Source: Muribaculaceae bacterium
GTDB taxonomy: Bacteria; Bacteroidota; Bacteroidia; Bacteroidales; Muribaculaceae
Direction: 5' to 3'
DNA length: 64,000 nucleotides
NCBI GenBank assembly: GCA_022510505.1
Contig: JAFLTL010000011.1
Coordinates: 1-64,000, forward strand
This document shows, in pieces, positions 1-8,658 of the stretch (its first letter is position 1; every line of letters begins with the position of its first letter). Position numbers and translations under genes: made by a program. The notes below the pieces were generated by a model that ran no database searches, was not told the DNA's origin, and saw only the letters and a list, made by a program, of their open reading frames with translations.

Positions 1-428
1 ATAACATATTTTTTTATCAAATCAAGTTTTTCTTCAGCGTATTTCATGTCAATATGGCCCTTAGAATTAAAACAAATAGCCTCATGATGAGCTATTCGAT
101 TTCTAAAGGGTTTAATATCTTGAAGTTCATTATAAATAGTTCGCTGTCCTACTCCTGAAGTCTTATTTGGGAATATCTTTAATAGGTTCATGCCCCCGCT
201 TCTATATGGAATTTGATTGAAAAGATACGTCCAAAAGCCAAAAGATAAAGAGGATACAAGTCTATCAATTGAGATTTGTTCGTCTTCAATCAGGTGATAT
301 TGTTGCCAAAGTTTAGCTTTTGTCGGGTTAGGGGCGTCTGCCATTGGTACAATTTTCTCTCTTATCTCAGCCAATTTTAAATCGTTTTGCTTGAAACGAC
401 GGTCGTGATTTTCAATAATTTCGGCCTT
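1..428 (-). pseudogene. Abi-like (HEPN) protein, 5'-truncated, running off the left edge
   Basis: The minus frame stays open from an in-frame TAA at 429-431 to the left edge. The reading contains SFGFW, then IFPNK, then RNRIAHHE (bases about 81-104), the order seen in the C-terminal half of Abi-like proteins, where R-x4-H is the HEPN RNase-like motif. Family members are usually over 200 residues with an N-terminal half of roughly 90-100 residues; none is readable upstream of the stop, where an unrelated-looking segment begins. The only in-frame ATG is at 344-342, too late for a full protein. I infer a decayed or recombined abortive-infection or toxin-type gene. A short functional product from ATG 344 cannot be excluded, and the C-terminus lies outside the window. 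Confidence 0.6.
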
Positions 429-650
429 TTACGTCCGGGATATTAGGCTACTTATGGGAGTCCGGAACGCCAGGACTAAGAACAGGTGCAACTGAGTTAC
501 AAGTTCTTAATTCGAATTGTTGAGTTTTAGAATGAAGATTTTTTTTTAATTTTGAGAAGGGAAAGAATCTTAATAAACAATAATGGGACACCGCGAAAAA
601 GAAAATTCGCAAAATGAAAATATATTTCCATCAATGAGGCGATCGAATGG
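429..650. other. Non-coding junction with a possible dispersed repeat
   Basis: No convincing gene lies here. Bases about 431-520 look different from the AT-rich DNA around them: they are more GC-rich and contain an AGTCC/GGACT dyad (about 459-477). The segment starts exactly where the Abi-like reading is cut off. The remainder, 521-650, is AT-rich and leads into the nuclease-like gene; an ATG at 583 opens a short frame (stop near 660) that is out of phase with that gene. The first segment may be a dispersed intergenic repeat, which only a genome-wide search could show. Confidence 0.35.
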
Positions 651-1289
651 TTGGCGAAGTTAGCTTCGGCTGATGGGGTACTGACTCCAAATGAATTTGC
701 AATCCTGAAGGAGTTTGGGGAGAAATATAATATTGGATTCCCACTTATTTATAAAAAAGCAAAGGGATATGAGGAACGTGTGAATCTTCCCGAAGTGGAA
801 TATTTCACGGACACGGAAATGAAGGGAAAGTTATTTGAGAAGTTTGTAGTTGACCTAATCCCTATTAACCTTGGGTTCAAATTGCTTTCGTGGAGGGGTG
901 ATAAAGTACACGCAAATATATATTCACAGGATTCGCTGTATCCCGATTTATGGATTCAACATCCTATGAGTTCGGGATCAATTGATTACTATATTGAATG
1001 TAAGTATAGATCGTGGTGGGATGACAATGAGGTGATATTTGAGGATTGGCAAATCAAGCGCTACAAGGATTTCCAAAGGGAGAAGAAGCGGAAGATTTTG
1101 ATTGCGTTAGGAGTTGGCGGTTCTCCTGAAAAGCCCGAGACGTTAATGATTGTTCCTTTGGATTCTATAAATGACGGTAGAATAAAAAAGATTGACACCC
1201 AGTTTGTGGTTACTCCAACGAGTGACAATTTCGTGAAATATATGAATAATTATTTTTATACAGTATTCTCCAAAACGAAAGAGAAATGA
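651..1289 (+). CDS. TerB-like / PD-(D/E)XK nuclease-like protein, start uncertain
   Basis: I do not recognise a named family. The N-terminal stretch (ASADGVLTPNE) resembles the helix-DG-x-E pattern of TerB-like domains. From residue about 58 comes KGKLFEKFV, then YPDLWI (about 97-102) and YYIECKYRS (about 112-120), matching the E...D...ExK arrangement of PD-(D/E)XK restriction-endonuclease folds. The given start is TTG. Coding-like sequence (NEAIEW) continues upstream in frame to a TGA at 615-617 with no ATG, while ATG 583 opens a frame ending at SQNENIFPS that is one base out of phase. So either TTG is the true start or a one-base shift has damaged the 5' end. It sits in AT-rich DNA beside the Abi-like remnant, which suggests a defence or DNA-processing role; this is inference. 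Confidence 0.55.
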   Translation: MAKLASADGVLTPNEFAILKEFGEKYNIGFPLIYKKAKGYEERVNLPEVEYFTDTEMKGKLFEKFVVDLIPINLGFKLLSWRGDKVHANIYSQDSLYPDLWIQHPMSSGSIDYYIECKYRSWWDDNEVIFEDWQIKRYKDFQREKKRKILIALGVGGSPEKPETLMIVPLDSINDGRIKKIDTQFVVTPTSDNFVKYMNNYFYTVFSKTKEK

Positions 1290-1591
1290 GATGGATAGAG
1301 AAATAATTGGAAAATAACAAATAATATTAAAATTATGACATATTTAATATGTTGAAAAAAAAACAGTTATAGAATTGTTAAAGGAATCTCATTAAAATTG
1401 ATGTTGGTTGTTTAGCTAATTTAGTTATCGTAGCCTAATAGTTCTTGGAGCTATTTTAGCTTAGGTTACCCTGGTAGATATAGGGGCTTGGATAGCTAAC
1501 AGATTACAGGTTACAGTAGGTGGTTATGTATTGTCGGGTATAAGTTAAAAATTATTACCTTTGTAGATTATAATACAAACAGTTCTAAGGT
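1290..1591. other. AT-rich intergenic stretch of about 300 bp
   Basis: No ORF or recognisable RNA is visible. The stretch is strongly AT-rich with short A runs. GTAGCCTAATA at 1430-1440 is the exact reverse complement of 441-451, so an 11-bp inverted repeat brackets the nuclease-like gene. The right end carries the likely glnS promoter. Confidence 0.4.
1530..1563 (+). promoter_or_regulatory. Putative glnS promoter
   Basis: TACCTTTG at 1556-1563 fits the Bacteroidetes -7 consensus TAnnTTTG. ATTG at 1530-1533 is a partial -33 (TTTG) element 22 nt upstream, slightly long. It lies 29 nt before the glnS ATG. Confidence 0.5.
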
Positions 1592-3301
1592 ATGGCTGAA
1601 AAGATTGATTTGAATGATGAAAACTCCGAAAAGAAGGGTTATAATTTTGTTGAACAAATAGTTGCCGACGATTTGGCTGCCGGGAAGAATGGAGGAAGAT
1701 TGAACACTCGTTTCCCACCCGAGCCGAACGGGTATCTGCATATTGGTCATGCGAAGGCTTTTTGCATGGATTTCGGTGTGGCAGAAAAATTCGGTGGCAC
1801 CTGTAACCTGCGTTTTGACGACACTAATCCGGTGAAGGAAGATGTAGAATATGTTGATGCTATCCGTGAGGATATCCATTGGATGGGTTTTGACTGGGGA
1901 AATCGTGAATATTATGCATCGGACTATTTTCCTCAATTGTTTGACCTGGCTGTTCGTTTGATAAAAGAGGGGAAGGCCTATGTTGACGATCAGTCGTCGG
2001 AGCTGATAGCCGAGCAAAAAGGCACGCCGACCCAACCGGGTGTAAACAGTCCATACAGAGACAGGACTCCTGAAGAGAACCTTGACCTTTTCATCAGGAT
2101 GAACGAGGGTGAATTCGCTGAGGGTTCGAGAGTTTTGCGTGCGAAAATCGACATGGCGTCGCCCAACATGCATTTCCGTGACCCGATCATGTATAGGATT
2201 ATCAAGACACCTCATCACCGCACCGGCACGAAATGGAAAGTCTATCCGATGTATGACTTCGCTCATGGTCAGAGCGACTTTTTCGAAGGTGTGACCCACT
2301 CGATTTGTACACTGGAATTTGAGGTTCACCGTCCTCTCTATGAATACTTCGTGAAGGAACTTGCCGACGATTCTTATTGTCCACGTCAGATCGAATTCAA
2401 CCGATTGAATTTGACCCACACCGTGATGAGTAAGCGTAAGCTTCTGCAACTAGTCAAGGAAGGATTAGTGAGCGGTTGGGACGATCCTCGCATGCCGACA
2501 CTATCGGGTATGAGACGTCGTGGTTTCACACCCGAATCAATCAAGAGTTTCATCGACAAGATCGGTTACACGAAATATGAGGCCTTGAACAGCATTTCGC
2601 TTCTGGAGCATGCTGTGAGAGAAGATCTCAATAAGAAGGCTACTCGCGTCATGGCGGTTATGAATCCTCTGAAGGTTGTCATCACCAACTATCCCGAAGG
2701 TCAAACTGAGACTGTCGAAATGGAAAACAATCCCGAAGAACCGGAAAGCGGCACACATTCGATGCCTTTCTCGCGAGAGATTTACATTGAAAAAGATGAT
2801 TTCATGGAGAATCCTCCCAAGAAGTTTTTCCGTTTGTCACCCAGAAATGAGGTGAGACTGAAAGGCGCCTACATAATCAAGTGTGAGGAAGTGGTGAAAG
2901 ATGAAAACGGAGAAATCGTTGAGTTACGATGTACCTACGACCCCGACACTCGAAGCGGACTGCCAGGCGCAGCCAGAAAAGTAAAAGGGACGTTGCATTG
3001 GGTATCTGTGCCACATGCAGTTGATGCGACTGCTCGATTGTATGACAGACTTTTTGCTGTCGAGAATCCGTCGGCCGAGGAAGGAGATTTCCGCGACATG
3101 CTCAATCCCGAGTCGTTGAAAGTAGTCGAAGGAATCAAGCTGGAGCCCTATATTGCCGAGAATGCCCGCAAAGGAGAGAAATTCCAATTTCAAAGAATCG
3201 GTTATTTCACACCCGACTATGACTCTACATCCGAGAAACTGATATTCAACCGCACGATTGCGTTGAAGGACAGCTGGGAGAAAGAACAAAAGAAGAACTA
3301 A
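1592..3301 (+). CDS. glnS: Glutaminyl-tRNA synthetase
   Basis: Class I aminoacyl-tRNA synthetase charging tRNA-Gln in the cytoplasm. The 569-residue product has the [12 protein letters not shown] signature (HIGH at 50-53), the RFDDTNP motif near 74-80 and a KMSKS-type VMSKRK loop at 278-283, followed by the anticodon-binding beta-barrel region. Length is normal for bacterial GlnRS, which is slightly larger than Glu[14 protein letters not shown] and RFDDTNP separate it from GltX. The start ATG lies 29 nt behind a good -7 box. prfC follows after 12 nt, so the two translation genes are probably co-transcribed. Several long antisense frames across this gene are shadows. Confidence 0.97.
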   Translation: MAEKIDLNDENSEKKGYNFVEQIVADDLAAGKNGGRLNTRFPPEPNGYLHIGHAKAFCMDFGVAEKFGGTCNLRFDDTNPVKEDVEYVDAIREDIHWMGFDWGNREYYASDYFPQLFDLAVRLIKEGKAYVDDQSSELIAEQKGTPTQPGVNSPYRDRTPEENLDLFIRMNEGEFAEGSRVLRAKIDMASPNMHFRDPIMYRIIKTPHHRTGTKWKVYPMYDFAHGQSDFFEGVTHSICTLEFEVHRPLYEYFVKELADDSYCPRQIEFNRLNLTHTVMSKRKLLQLVKEGLVSGWDDPRMPTLSGMRRRGFTPESIKSFIDKIGYTKYEALNSISLLEHAVREDLNKKATRVMAVMNPLKVVITNYPEGQTETVEMENNPEEPESGTHSMPFSREIYIEKDDFMENPPKKFFRLSPRNEVRLKGAYIIKCEEVVKDENGEIVELRCTYDPDTRSGLPGAARKVKGTLHWVSVPHAVDATARLYDRLFAVENPSAEEGDFRDMLNPESLKVVEGIKLEPYIAENARKGEKFQFQRIGYFTPDYDSTSEKLIFNRTIALKDSWEKEQKKN

Positions 3302-3313
3302 GAGGTTTTAGCT

Positions 3314-4894
3314 TTGTCAATACTAACCGACGAAATAAAAAGGCGCAGGACTTTTGCGATTATTTCCCACCCTGACGCCGGGAAAACCACGCTAACCGAG
3401 AAACTTTTACTTTTCGGAGGAGCTATTCATGTTGCCGGTGCTGTCAAATCTAACAAAATCAAGAAGACGGCGACGAGCGACTGGATGGAGATAGAGAAGC
3501 AACGTGGAATTTCAGTAGCAACCTCTGTGATGGGATTCAACTACGGTGACTATAAGATAAACATACTTGACACACCGGGTCACCAGGACTTTGCCGAAGA
3601 CACCTACAGGACATTGACAGCGGTTGACAGTGTCATCATCGTGGTGGATGTTGCAAAAGGAGTTGAGCAGCAAACGAGGAAGCTGATGGAAGTGTGCCGC
3701 ATGAGGAACACACCAGTGATAATCTTTGTGAACAAACTTGACCGCGAGGGTCGGGACCCGTTTGACATCTTAGACGAACTGGAGAGCGAGTTGAAAATAT
3801 CGGTGAGACCCTTGTCTTGGCCCATCGGAATCGGTGAGAAATTCAAGGGTGTCTACAACATCTATGAGAACACCCTTGATCTATTCAAGCCAGATAAACA
3901 AAAAGTAAGCGAGCGCCTTGAGATAAAAGATATAGATGACCCTTTGATAGACGAGACTGTTGGCGAAGCCGAAGCAAATAAGCTGCGCGAAGACATCGAG
4001 CTAATTGAGGGAGTGTATCCCGATTTCGACCCGGAAGCTTACCGTGAAGGAAGAATTGCTCCGGTTTTCTTCGGCTCGGCTCTGAACACCTTTGGTGTGA
4101 AAGAATTGCTTGACTGCTTTGTAGAAATAGCACCTTCACCAAAGCCGGTTGCATCGAAAGAGCGCGAGATAGACCCGAATGAGGAAAATTTCTCGGGATT
4201 CGTGTTTAAAATCCATGCCAACATGGATCCGAACCATCGTTCCTGCATAGCATTTGTAAAAGTTTGTTCCGGCAAATTTGAGAGAAATGCGCCCTATAAA
4301 CACATTCGTTCAGGGAAAGTTCTGAGATTTGCTGCCCCGACGGCATTCATGGCCCAGAAGAAGAGCATAGTTGACGAAGCTTATCCTGGCGATATAGTTG
4401 GAATACCGGATACCGGCACGTTCAAGATTGGCGACACACTGACTTCAGGGGAAGAGATACACTTCAAAGACCTGCCGAGCTTTTCACCCGAGATGTTCAA
4501 ATATATCGAGAACACTGATCCGATGAAGTCGAAGCAGCTGGAGAAAGGCATACAGCAGCTGATGGACGAAGGTGTAGCCCAATTATTCATCAACCAGTTC
4601 AACGGTAGAAAAATCATTGGTACAGTTGGACAGTTGCAATTTGAGGTGATACAGTACCGTTTGCTGCATGAATATGGAGCGAGCTGTCGTTGGGAACCGA
4701 TATCATTGTATAAGGCATGTTGGATTGAGAGTGACGACCAAGAGGCGCTTGAGAATTTCAAGAAAAGGAAGCATCAGTTTATGGCGAAGGACAAAGAGGG
4801 AAGGGATGTGTTTCTTGCCGACTCTAATTATGTTCTTCAAATGGCTCAGAATGACTTTCCGTCAATCAGGTTCCATTTCCGCAGTGAGTTTTGA
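3314..4894 (+). CDS. prfC: Peptide chain release factor 3 (RF3 GTPase)
   Basis: Translational GTPase that recycles RF1/RF2 from the ribosome after termination. The 526-residue product shows G1 HPDAGKTT (19-26), switch I region ending in RGISV (64-68), G3 DTPGHQD (86-92) and G4 NKLD (140-143), followed by domain II and the RF3-type C-terminus. The frame begins at a TTG codon 12 nt after glnS. Family members begin with a short helix before [16 protein letters not shown], which fits this start and leaves no room for a much earlier one. It is the last gene before a perfect bidirectional hairpin. Confidence 0.95.
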   Translation: MSILTDEIKRRRTFAIISHPDAGKTTLTEKLLLFGGAIHVAGAVKSNKIKKTATSDWMEIEKQRGISVATSVMGFNYGDYKINILDTPGHQDFAEDTYRTLTAVDSVIIVVDVAKGVEQQTRKLMEVCRMRNTPVIIFVNKLDREGRDPFDILDELESELKISVRPLSWPIGIGEKFKGVYNIYENTLDLFKPDKQKVSERLEIKDIDDPLIDETVGEAEANKLREDIELIEGVYPDFDPEAYREGRIAPVFFGSALNTFGVKELLDCFVEIAPSPKPVASKEREIDPNEENFSGFVFKIHANMDPNHRSCIAFVKVCSGKFERNAPYKHIRSGKVLRFAAPTAFMAQKKSIVDEAYPGDIVGIPDTGTFKIGDTLTSGEEIHFKDLPSFSPEMFKYIENTDPMKSKQLEKGIQQLMDEGVAQLFINQFNGRKIIGTVGQLQFEVIQYRLLHEYGASCRWEPISLYKACWIESDDQEALENFKKRKHQFMAKDKEGRDVFLADSNYVLQMAQNDFPSIRFHFRSEF

Positions 4895-4937
4895 TTGAAG
4901 ACTATTATAGTACTTCAGTTTACAGTTACAAACCAAA

Positions 4938-4979
4938 TAAATGAAAAAGGACGCGACTTCTCGCGTCCTTTTTCATTTA
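4938..4979. terminator. Bidirectional intrinsic terminator
   Basis: Perfect 19-bp inverted repeat (4938-4956 with 4961-4979), four-base loop CTTC, GC-rich core GGACGCGA and flanking A/T runs that act as a T tract on either strand. It lies between convergent prfC and the lipoprotein gene and can stop transcription from both. Confidence 0.9.
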
Positions 4980-5000
4980 ACATATATTTATGAAGTGGAT

Positions 5001-5645
5001 TTATTCGGGCATCGTTTCCTTGATAACCTGACGGTGGAAAACACATTCTTTATCAAGGATTTCACAATTCATTTCGTCTTTATCGATGATGTGGATATCA
5101 TCAATCTTTTTGATGCTGAAGAGATAGTCTTTCACCTGAGTATCGAACATCGCCTGGATTTTAGCTGAGAGCTGCGGTTTAACCGAATCGACTTCAGCGG
5201 CATTTTCACCCGAGAGGATATTGTCGCGCAAAAGAATTCCTGCGGGATCAACATAGGCTGAGAAAGACTCCGGGTCAAAATCCAGAGCCACCTCATCATC
5301 ATCGACAACTTTCCAGGTTCCGGATACTGAAGCAAGTGTTGTAGCGGTGAACGAATAGGGTTCAACTATTGCATCGGAAGGAGGCATAGCTCCGGTGATA
5401 GTAAAGACAAAAGCGTAGTTCACAACACCATCGGTTGATTCACTTCCAGAAACCGGTGCATTGAACTGGATCATGCTCATCTCGGTAGCATCAAGTTCAT
5501 TGATTACCTTTACTTTTTTAGGAGCGGTTGAAGCCCAAGTACCTTCTATGTCGCGTGCCAGTTTAGCCTTAGAATCACAAGAAGTCAAGCCGGCAGTGAA
5601 AGCCAGCAGAGTCATAGCAGAGATAAAAGAGGCAATTTTTTTCAT
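5001..5645 (-). CDS. Conserved-type lipoprotein of unknown function
   Basis: The 214-residue product starts with a lipoprotein signal peptide (KK, hydrophobic core, lipobox LTSC with Cys23), so it should be lipid-anchored in the cell envelope. The mature part begins with a DIEGTWAS stretch and has alternating beta-strand-like segments with acidic patches; the DIEGTW and GTWKVVDDDE segments recall the strand pattern of lipocalin-like or DUF4923-type lipoproteins, but I cannot assign a family. It is the last gene of the tpiA-SPOR-folE cluster, 27 nt after folE, and ends close to the shared terminator. No catalytic motif is visible. Confidence 0.7.
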   Translation of the reverse strand: MKKIASFISAMTLLAFTAGLTSCDSKAKLARDIEGTWASTAPKKVKVINELDATEMSMIQFNAPVSGSESTDGVVNYAFVFTITGAMPPSDAIVEPYSFTATTLASVSGTWKVVDDDEVALDFDPESFSAYVDPAGILLRDNILSGENAAEVDSVKPQLSAKIQAMFDTQVKDYLFSIKKIDDIHIIDKDEMNCEILDKECVFHRQVIKETMPE

Positions 5646-5672
5646 TGTAGGTATGATTTAATTAATTATCCT

Positions 5673-6242
5673 TCAAATGTGTTTAAGTGACTCAAAGAAC
5701 TCATTTCGGAGACTTTGATTTTCGGCAAATTCTCCGAGATATTCCACCGTTGTAGTAGCCGCATCTTGCTTTTCCACTCCCCGCATTTTCATACAGAGGT
5801 GATCGGCAGTAGCCACGACAATGGCACCGCGAGGAGCCAGAGTCCGGTAAATTTCCTGACAAATTTGGAATGTCATTCTTTCTTGTACCTGGAGCCGTCG
5901 GGCGTAGGCGTTCACCACACGAGCGATTTTACTAAGTCCGACAATTTTATCGGACGGCAGATATCCTACTGATACTTTACCGAAAAAAGGTAGGATGTGA
6001 TGTTCGCATAGAGAATAAAATTCGATATCCTTGACAATAATCATTCGTGAACCGTCATGCTGGAAAATTGCTTCACGAATAATGTCGGAGGGGTTCAAAT
6101 CGTAGCCCGATGTAGCAAAAGCGATTGCTTTAGCGGCCCTCATAGGTGTTTTCAACAGCCCTTCCCTTTCGGGATTTTCTCCGAGAAGTCGAAGAATAGC
6201 TTGATAATGAGCAGCTATCTGTTCTATAGTGTTCTGATCCAC
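5673..6242 (-). CDS. folE: GTP cyclohydrolase I
   Basis: Converts GTP to 7,8-dihydroneopterin triphosphate, the first step of tetrahydrofolate (and queuosine-related) synthesis. The 189-residue product has the zinc ligands Cys79 and His82 in SLCEHH and Cys150 in DHLCMKMRG, plus the GLSKIAR and QERMT motifs of type I enzymes. The start is GTG: the in-frame codon three triplets upstream is the TGA that ends the SPOR gene, so no earlier start is possible. folE therefore lies in the same frame as its upstream neighbour, separated by 9 nt. Second-last gene of the tpiA cluster. Confidence 0.95.
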   Translation of the reverse strand: MDQNTIEQIAAHYQAILRLLGENPEREGLLKTPMRAAKAIAFATSGYDLNPSDIIREAIFQHDGSRMIIVKDIEFYSLCEHHILPFFGKVSVGYLPSDKIVGLSKIARVVNAYARRLQVQERMTFQICQEIYRTLAPRGAIVVATADHLCMKMRGVEKQDAATTTVEYLGEFAENQSLRNEFFESLKHI

Positions 6243-6251
6243 TCGTTGATA

Positions 6252-6782
6252 TCATTTATTAATGCGGTCTTTCACAACCCTTACCTCACGGGCATAGGAA
6301 GGAAAAAGCTTTTTGATTTCATCGGCAGCAGCCTCAGCCTCCGACTCAGTCGTAAAGTCTCCGACCTTCAATCTCCAGAAAGGTGACTGATAGACGACAT
6401 AGGTTCGATATTGTGGAAGGCGAGCCGAGATGCTCTGAGCTTTATTGCGAGCTTCACTTTTTGCGGTTCGCGCATTATTGTCACTAAACACCTGCACCCG
6501 GTAACCGGCAGTTTTGACACTGCCAGCGCCCGAGGAGGAATTTCCTTCATTAGAAGAAGCATTGTCAAGAGATTGATTGCCAGTGGCTATCGTAGATAAC
6601 TCACCGACTTTCCCGGCTGATTTCAATCGGTTTGCCAGTCCTTGTGGCTGTTCGATAAAGATCACGCCGCCGGCTTCTATAGCCTCTACAATAGAGGGTA
6701 CAGAATCGGTTGGCGTTTGTCCCCACGACATCAAAGATATCATGAAAGCCAGGACGGCCAGACAAGTTCTTCCTTGAACCAT
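6252..6782 (-). CDS. SPOR-domain secreted protein
   Basis: The 176-residue product carries an N-terminal signal peptide (hydrophobic residues 7-20, likely cleavage after the SWG region) and a C-terminal SPOR domain (about 94-172; GYRVQVFSDN, then FWRLKVGDF). SPOR domains bind denuded glycan strands of peptidoglycan, often at the division site, so a periplasmic cell-wall role is likely. The middle is low-complexity, rich in Ser, Asn and Gly. It lies 16 nt downstream of tpiA and 9 nt upstream of folE. The function beyond glycan binding is unknown. Confidence 0.85.
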   Translation of the reverse strand: MVQGRTCLAVLAFMISLMSWGQTPTDSVPSIVEAIEAGGVIFIEQPQGLANRLKSAGKVGELSTIATGNQSLDNASSNEGNSSSGAGSVKTAGYRVQVFSDNNARTAKSEARNKAQSISARLPQYRTYVVYQSPFWRLKVGDFTTESEAEAAADEIKKLFPSYAREVRVVKDRINK

Positions 6783-6798
6783 TGAAAAGTGAAAATTA

Positions 6799-7554
6799 TC
6801 AGAAGGCGTTTACAATACCCATGAATGATTCCGCATCAAGCGAAGCTCCACCGATCAATCCACCATCGACATCGGGTTTTGCAAACAAACCGGCAGCATT
6901 AGAGGGCTTACAGCTTCCGCCGTAGAGAATCGAGATGTTCTCACTAACCTTCTTGCCGTATTGTTTTTCGATGACATCGCGAATGAAAGCGTGCATTTCC
7001 TGAGCCTGATCATCGGTAGCAGTCTTTCCGGTACCTATAGCCCAGACAGGTTCGTAGGCAAGAATCAATTTTGAGAAGTCGTCGGCCGACAAACCGAAGA
7101 GAGCTTCTTCAATCTGGCTCTTTACGACATCGAGGTAGGTGCCGTTTTCACGCTGTTCAAGCACTTCACCGATACAAAAAATGGGGGTAAGATTATTCTG
7201 AAGTGCAAGATTTACCTTAGTCTTAAGAGTATCGGAAGTCTCACCGTAGTACTGACGACGTTCGGAGTGACCCAGAATGACATAGGTGGCTCCGGTAGAA
7301 GCGACCATAGGAGCCGAAACTTCTCCAGTGTAGGCACCTTTATCATGGTCGGCACAGTTTTCAGCACCAAGTCCGAGTTTTGACTGGTCGATTACATCGT
7401 TAACGGGAGCGAGATGAGTGAAAGGCACACAAATTACCACATCACACTTAGGCTGAACTTTTTTCAAAGCTTCATTTACATCCTTCGCCAGTCCGACACC
7501 TTCCTGAAGGGTGGTGTTCATTTTCCAGTTTCCTGCGACAATTTTCTTTCTCAT
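6799..7554 (-). CDS. tpiA: Triosephosphate isomerase
   Basis: Interconverts dihydroxyacetone phosphate and glyceraldehyde 3-phosphate in glycolysis. The (beta/alpha)8 signatures are GNWKMN at the N-terminus (catalytic Lys11), GHSERR (catalytic His region), [10 protein letters not shown] (catalytic Glu) and GGSCKPSN near the phosphate site. I chose ATG 7554, which gives 251 residues beginning [13 protein letters not shown], the family's usual start; an upstream in-frame ATG at 7593 would add 13 non-conserved residues and lies inside the promoter region. First gene of the tpiA-SPOR-folE-lipoprotein cluster. Confidence 0.96.
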   Translation of the reverse strand: MRKKIVAGNWKMNTTLQEGVGLAKDVNEALKKVQPKCDVVICVPFTHLAPVNDVIDQSKLGLGAENCADHDKGAYTGEVSAPMVASTGATYVILGHSERRQYYGETSDTLKTKVNLALQNNLTPIFCIGEVLEQRENGTYLDVVKSQIEEALFGLSADDFSKLILAYEPVWAIGTGKTATDDQAQEMHAFIRDVIEKQYGKKVSENISILYGGSCKPSNAAGLFAKPDVDGGLIGGASLDAESFMGIVNAF

Positions 7555-7580
7555 AATCGAATGATATTTATATTTCTTTG

Positions 7581-7612
7581 CAAAATTACTCAAATTAAAT
7601 CAATGAGTCAAA
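7581..7612 (-). promoter_or_regulatory. tpiA operon promoter
   Basis: On the minus strand TTTG (7612-7609), a 20-nt spacer and TAATTTTG (7588-7581) match the Bacteroidetes -33/-7 consensus at the preferred spacing. The -7 box ends 26 nt before the ATG at 7554, and the box overlaps the codons just after the alternative start at 7593, which argues against that start. This is the best promoter match in the window. Confidence 0.7.
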
Positions 7613-7755
7613 ATTAGGTTTTAGGATTATCCTCATTAAGACTCAAAAACCAATTTCGTGACCCCTACAGGTTTCAAGGTTAATTTTGTTAAATCCCAAT
7701 GAGGCTATATAGAAAGACGGTGAACTCGGGTAACACGACTTTAGGGATTATAAAA

Positions 7756-8658
7756 TTAGGTTTTATGCCGCGAGACCACAAAATAGGTAACCGAGAAGAG
7801 GACGACCGCAATTCCAGCCAGGTTCAAGGGTGTCAACACTTCCCCGAACATAAAACAGCCGACAAACAAAGCCGTTACAGGTTCAATGGCTTCAAGAACT
7901 GAGGTAGGCACGGGGCCAATCGACTGAATAGCAACTGTCATGGCTATCAATGACACAATCGTGGGGAATATAGCCAATCCCATTACATTGTAAACGCCAG
8001 ATACCGTCAATGGCATAGGAGTCAGATTTTGACCGAAATTCATGCAAATCAAAAAAAGGATCAGACCTACGATAATGCAATAGAACGTCAACGGTACTAT
8101 GTGCATTTGGTTGAGTGCAGTTTTATTTATTAGGACCATATATACAGCATATACCAGAGCCGACAGAATCACCAATGCGATTCCGAAAGGATTTTGAATT
8201 GTGCTGTCCTGCTTGACCGAGATCATTCCTATACCTGCCATAGAAACCACAATACACAATATGCCAGTCCCCGAGATTTTCTGCTTGAAGAAAACCGCCA
8301 TTATAAACGCGACAAAGAAGGGCGTGACATAGAGAATCGTCGATGCGATTCCCACATCCATGTATTTATAGCTTCCAAAAAGAGTCAAGGACGAGAGTGC
8401 GAAGAAAACTCCAGCGAGAATCAACGGCAAAACCGCTTTTCGTGGAATTGCAAAAGACTGACGACGCATAGCCATTATCACTCCCAGAATCAGTGCAGCG
8501 AACAAATATCGGTAGAACAATACCGACAAGATGTCGAGCCCCATTCCATAGAGAGGCAATGCGAACATTGGATTGAGACCATAGGTCATAGAGGCCAATA
8601 TGGCCAAAAAATACCCCTTGGCTATTTCACCATGGGGTCGAGGTATGGACAAATTCAT
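7756..8658 (-). CDS. EamA (DMT) family membrane exporter
   Basis: The 300-residue product is almost entirely hydrophobic with about ten membrane helices in two EamA repeats, the usual drug/metabolite transporter layout. It begins close to the first helix (GYFLAILASMTYGLNPMF) and has the proline- and glutamate-containing end of repeat 2 (VLEAIEPVTALFVG), a common DMT feature. The family exports amino acids, nucleosides or other small metabolites; no substrate can be read from the sequence. Its ATG overlaps the rnr TGA by 4 nt (ATGA arrangement), so it is translationally coupled to rnr in the gyrB-rnr operon. Confidence 0.85.
   Translation of the reverse strand: MNLSIPRPHGEIAKGYFLAILASMTYGLNPMFALPLYGMGLDILSVLFYRYLFAALILGVIMAMRRQSFAIPRKAVLPLILAGVFFALSSLTLFGSYKYMDVGIASTILYVTPFFVAFIMAVFFKQKISGTGILCIVVSMAGIGMISVKQDSTIQNPFGIALVILSALVYAVYMVLINKTALNQMHIVPLTFYCIIVGLILFLICMNFGQNLTPMPLTVSGVYNVMGLAIFPTIVSLIAMTVAIQSIGPVPTSVLEAIEPVTALFVGCFMFGEVLTPLNLAGIAVVLFSVTYFVVSRHKT

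Noticed and set aside
1290-1591. tRNA or small RNA gene
   Set aside because: No cloverleaf, no stable GC-rich hairpin and no T-tract terminator were found.
1568-2449. 293-residue minus-strand frame antisense to glnS
   Set aside because: Complement shadow of a certain glnS; lacks domain motifs and regular composition.
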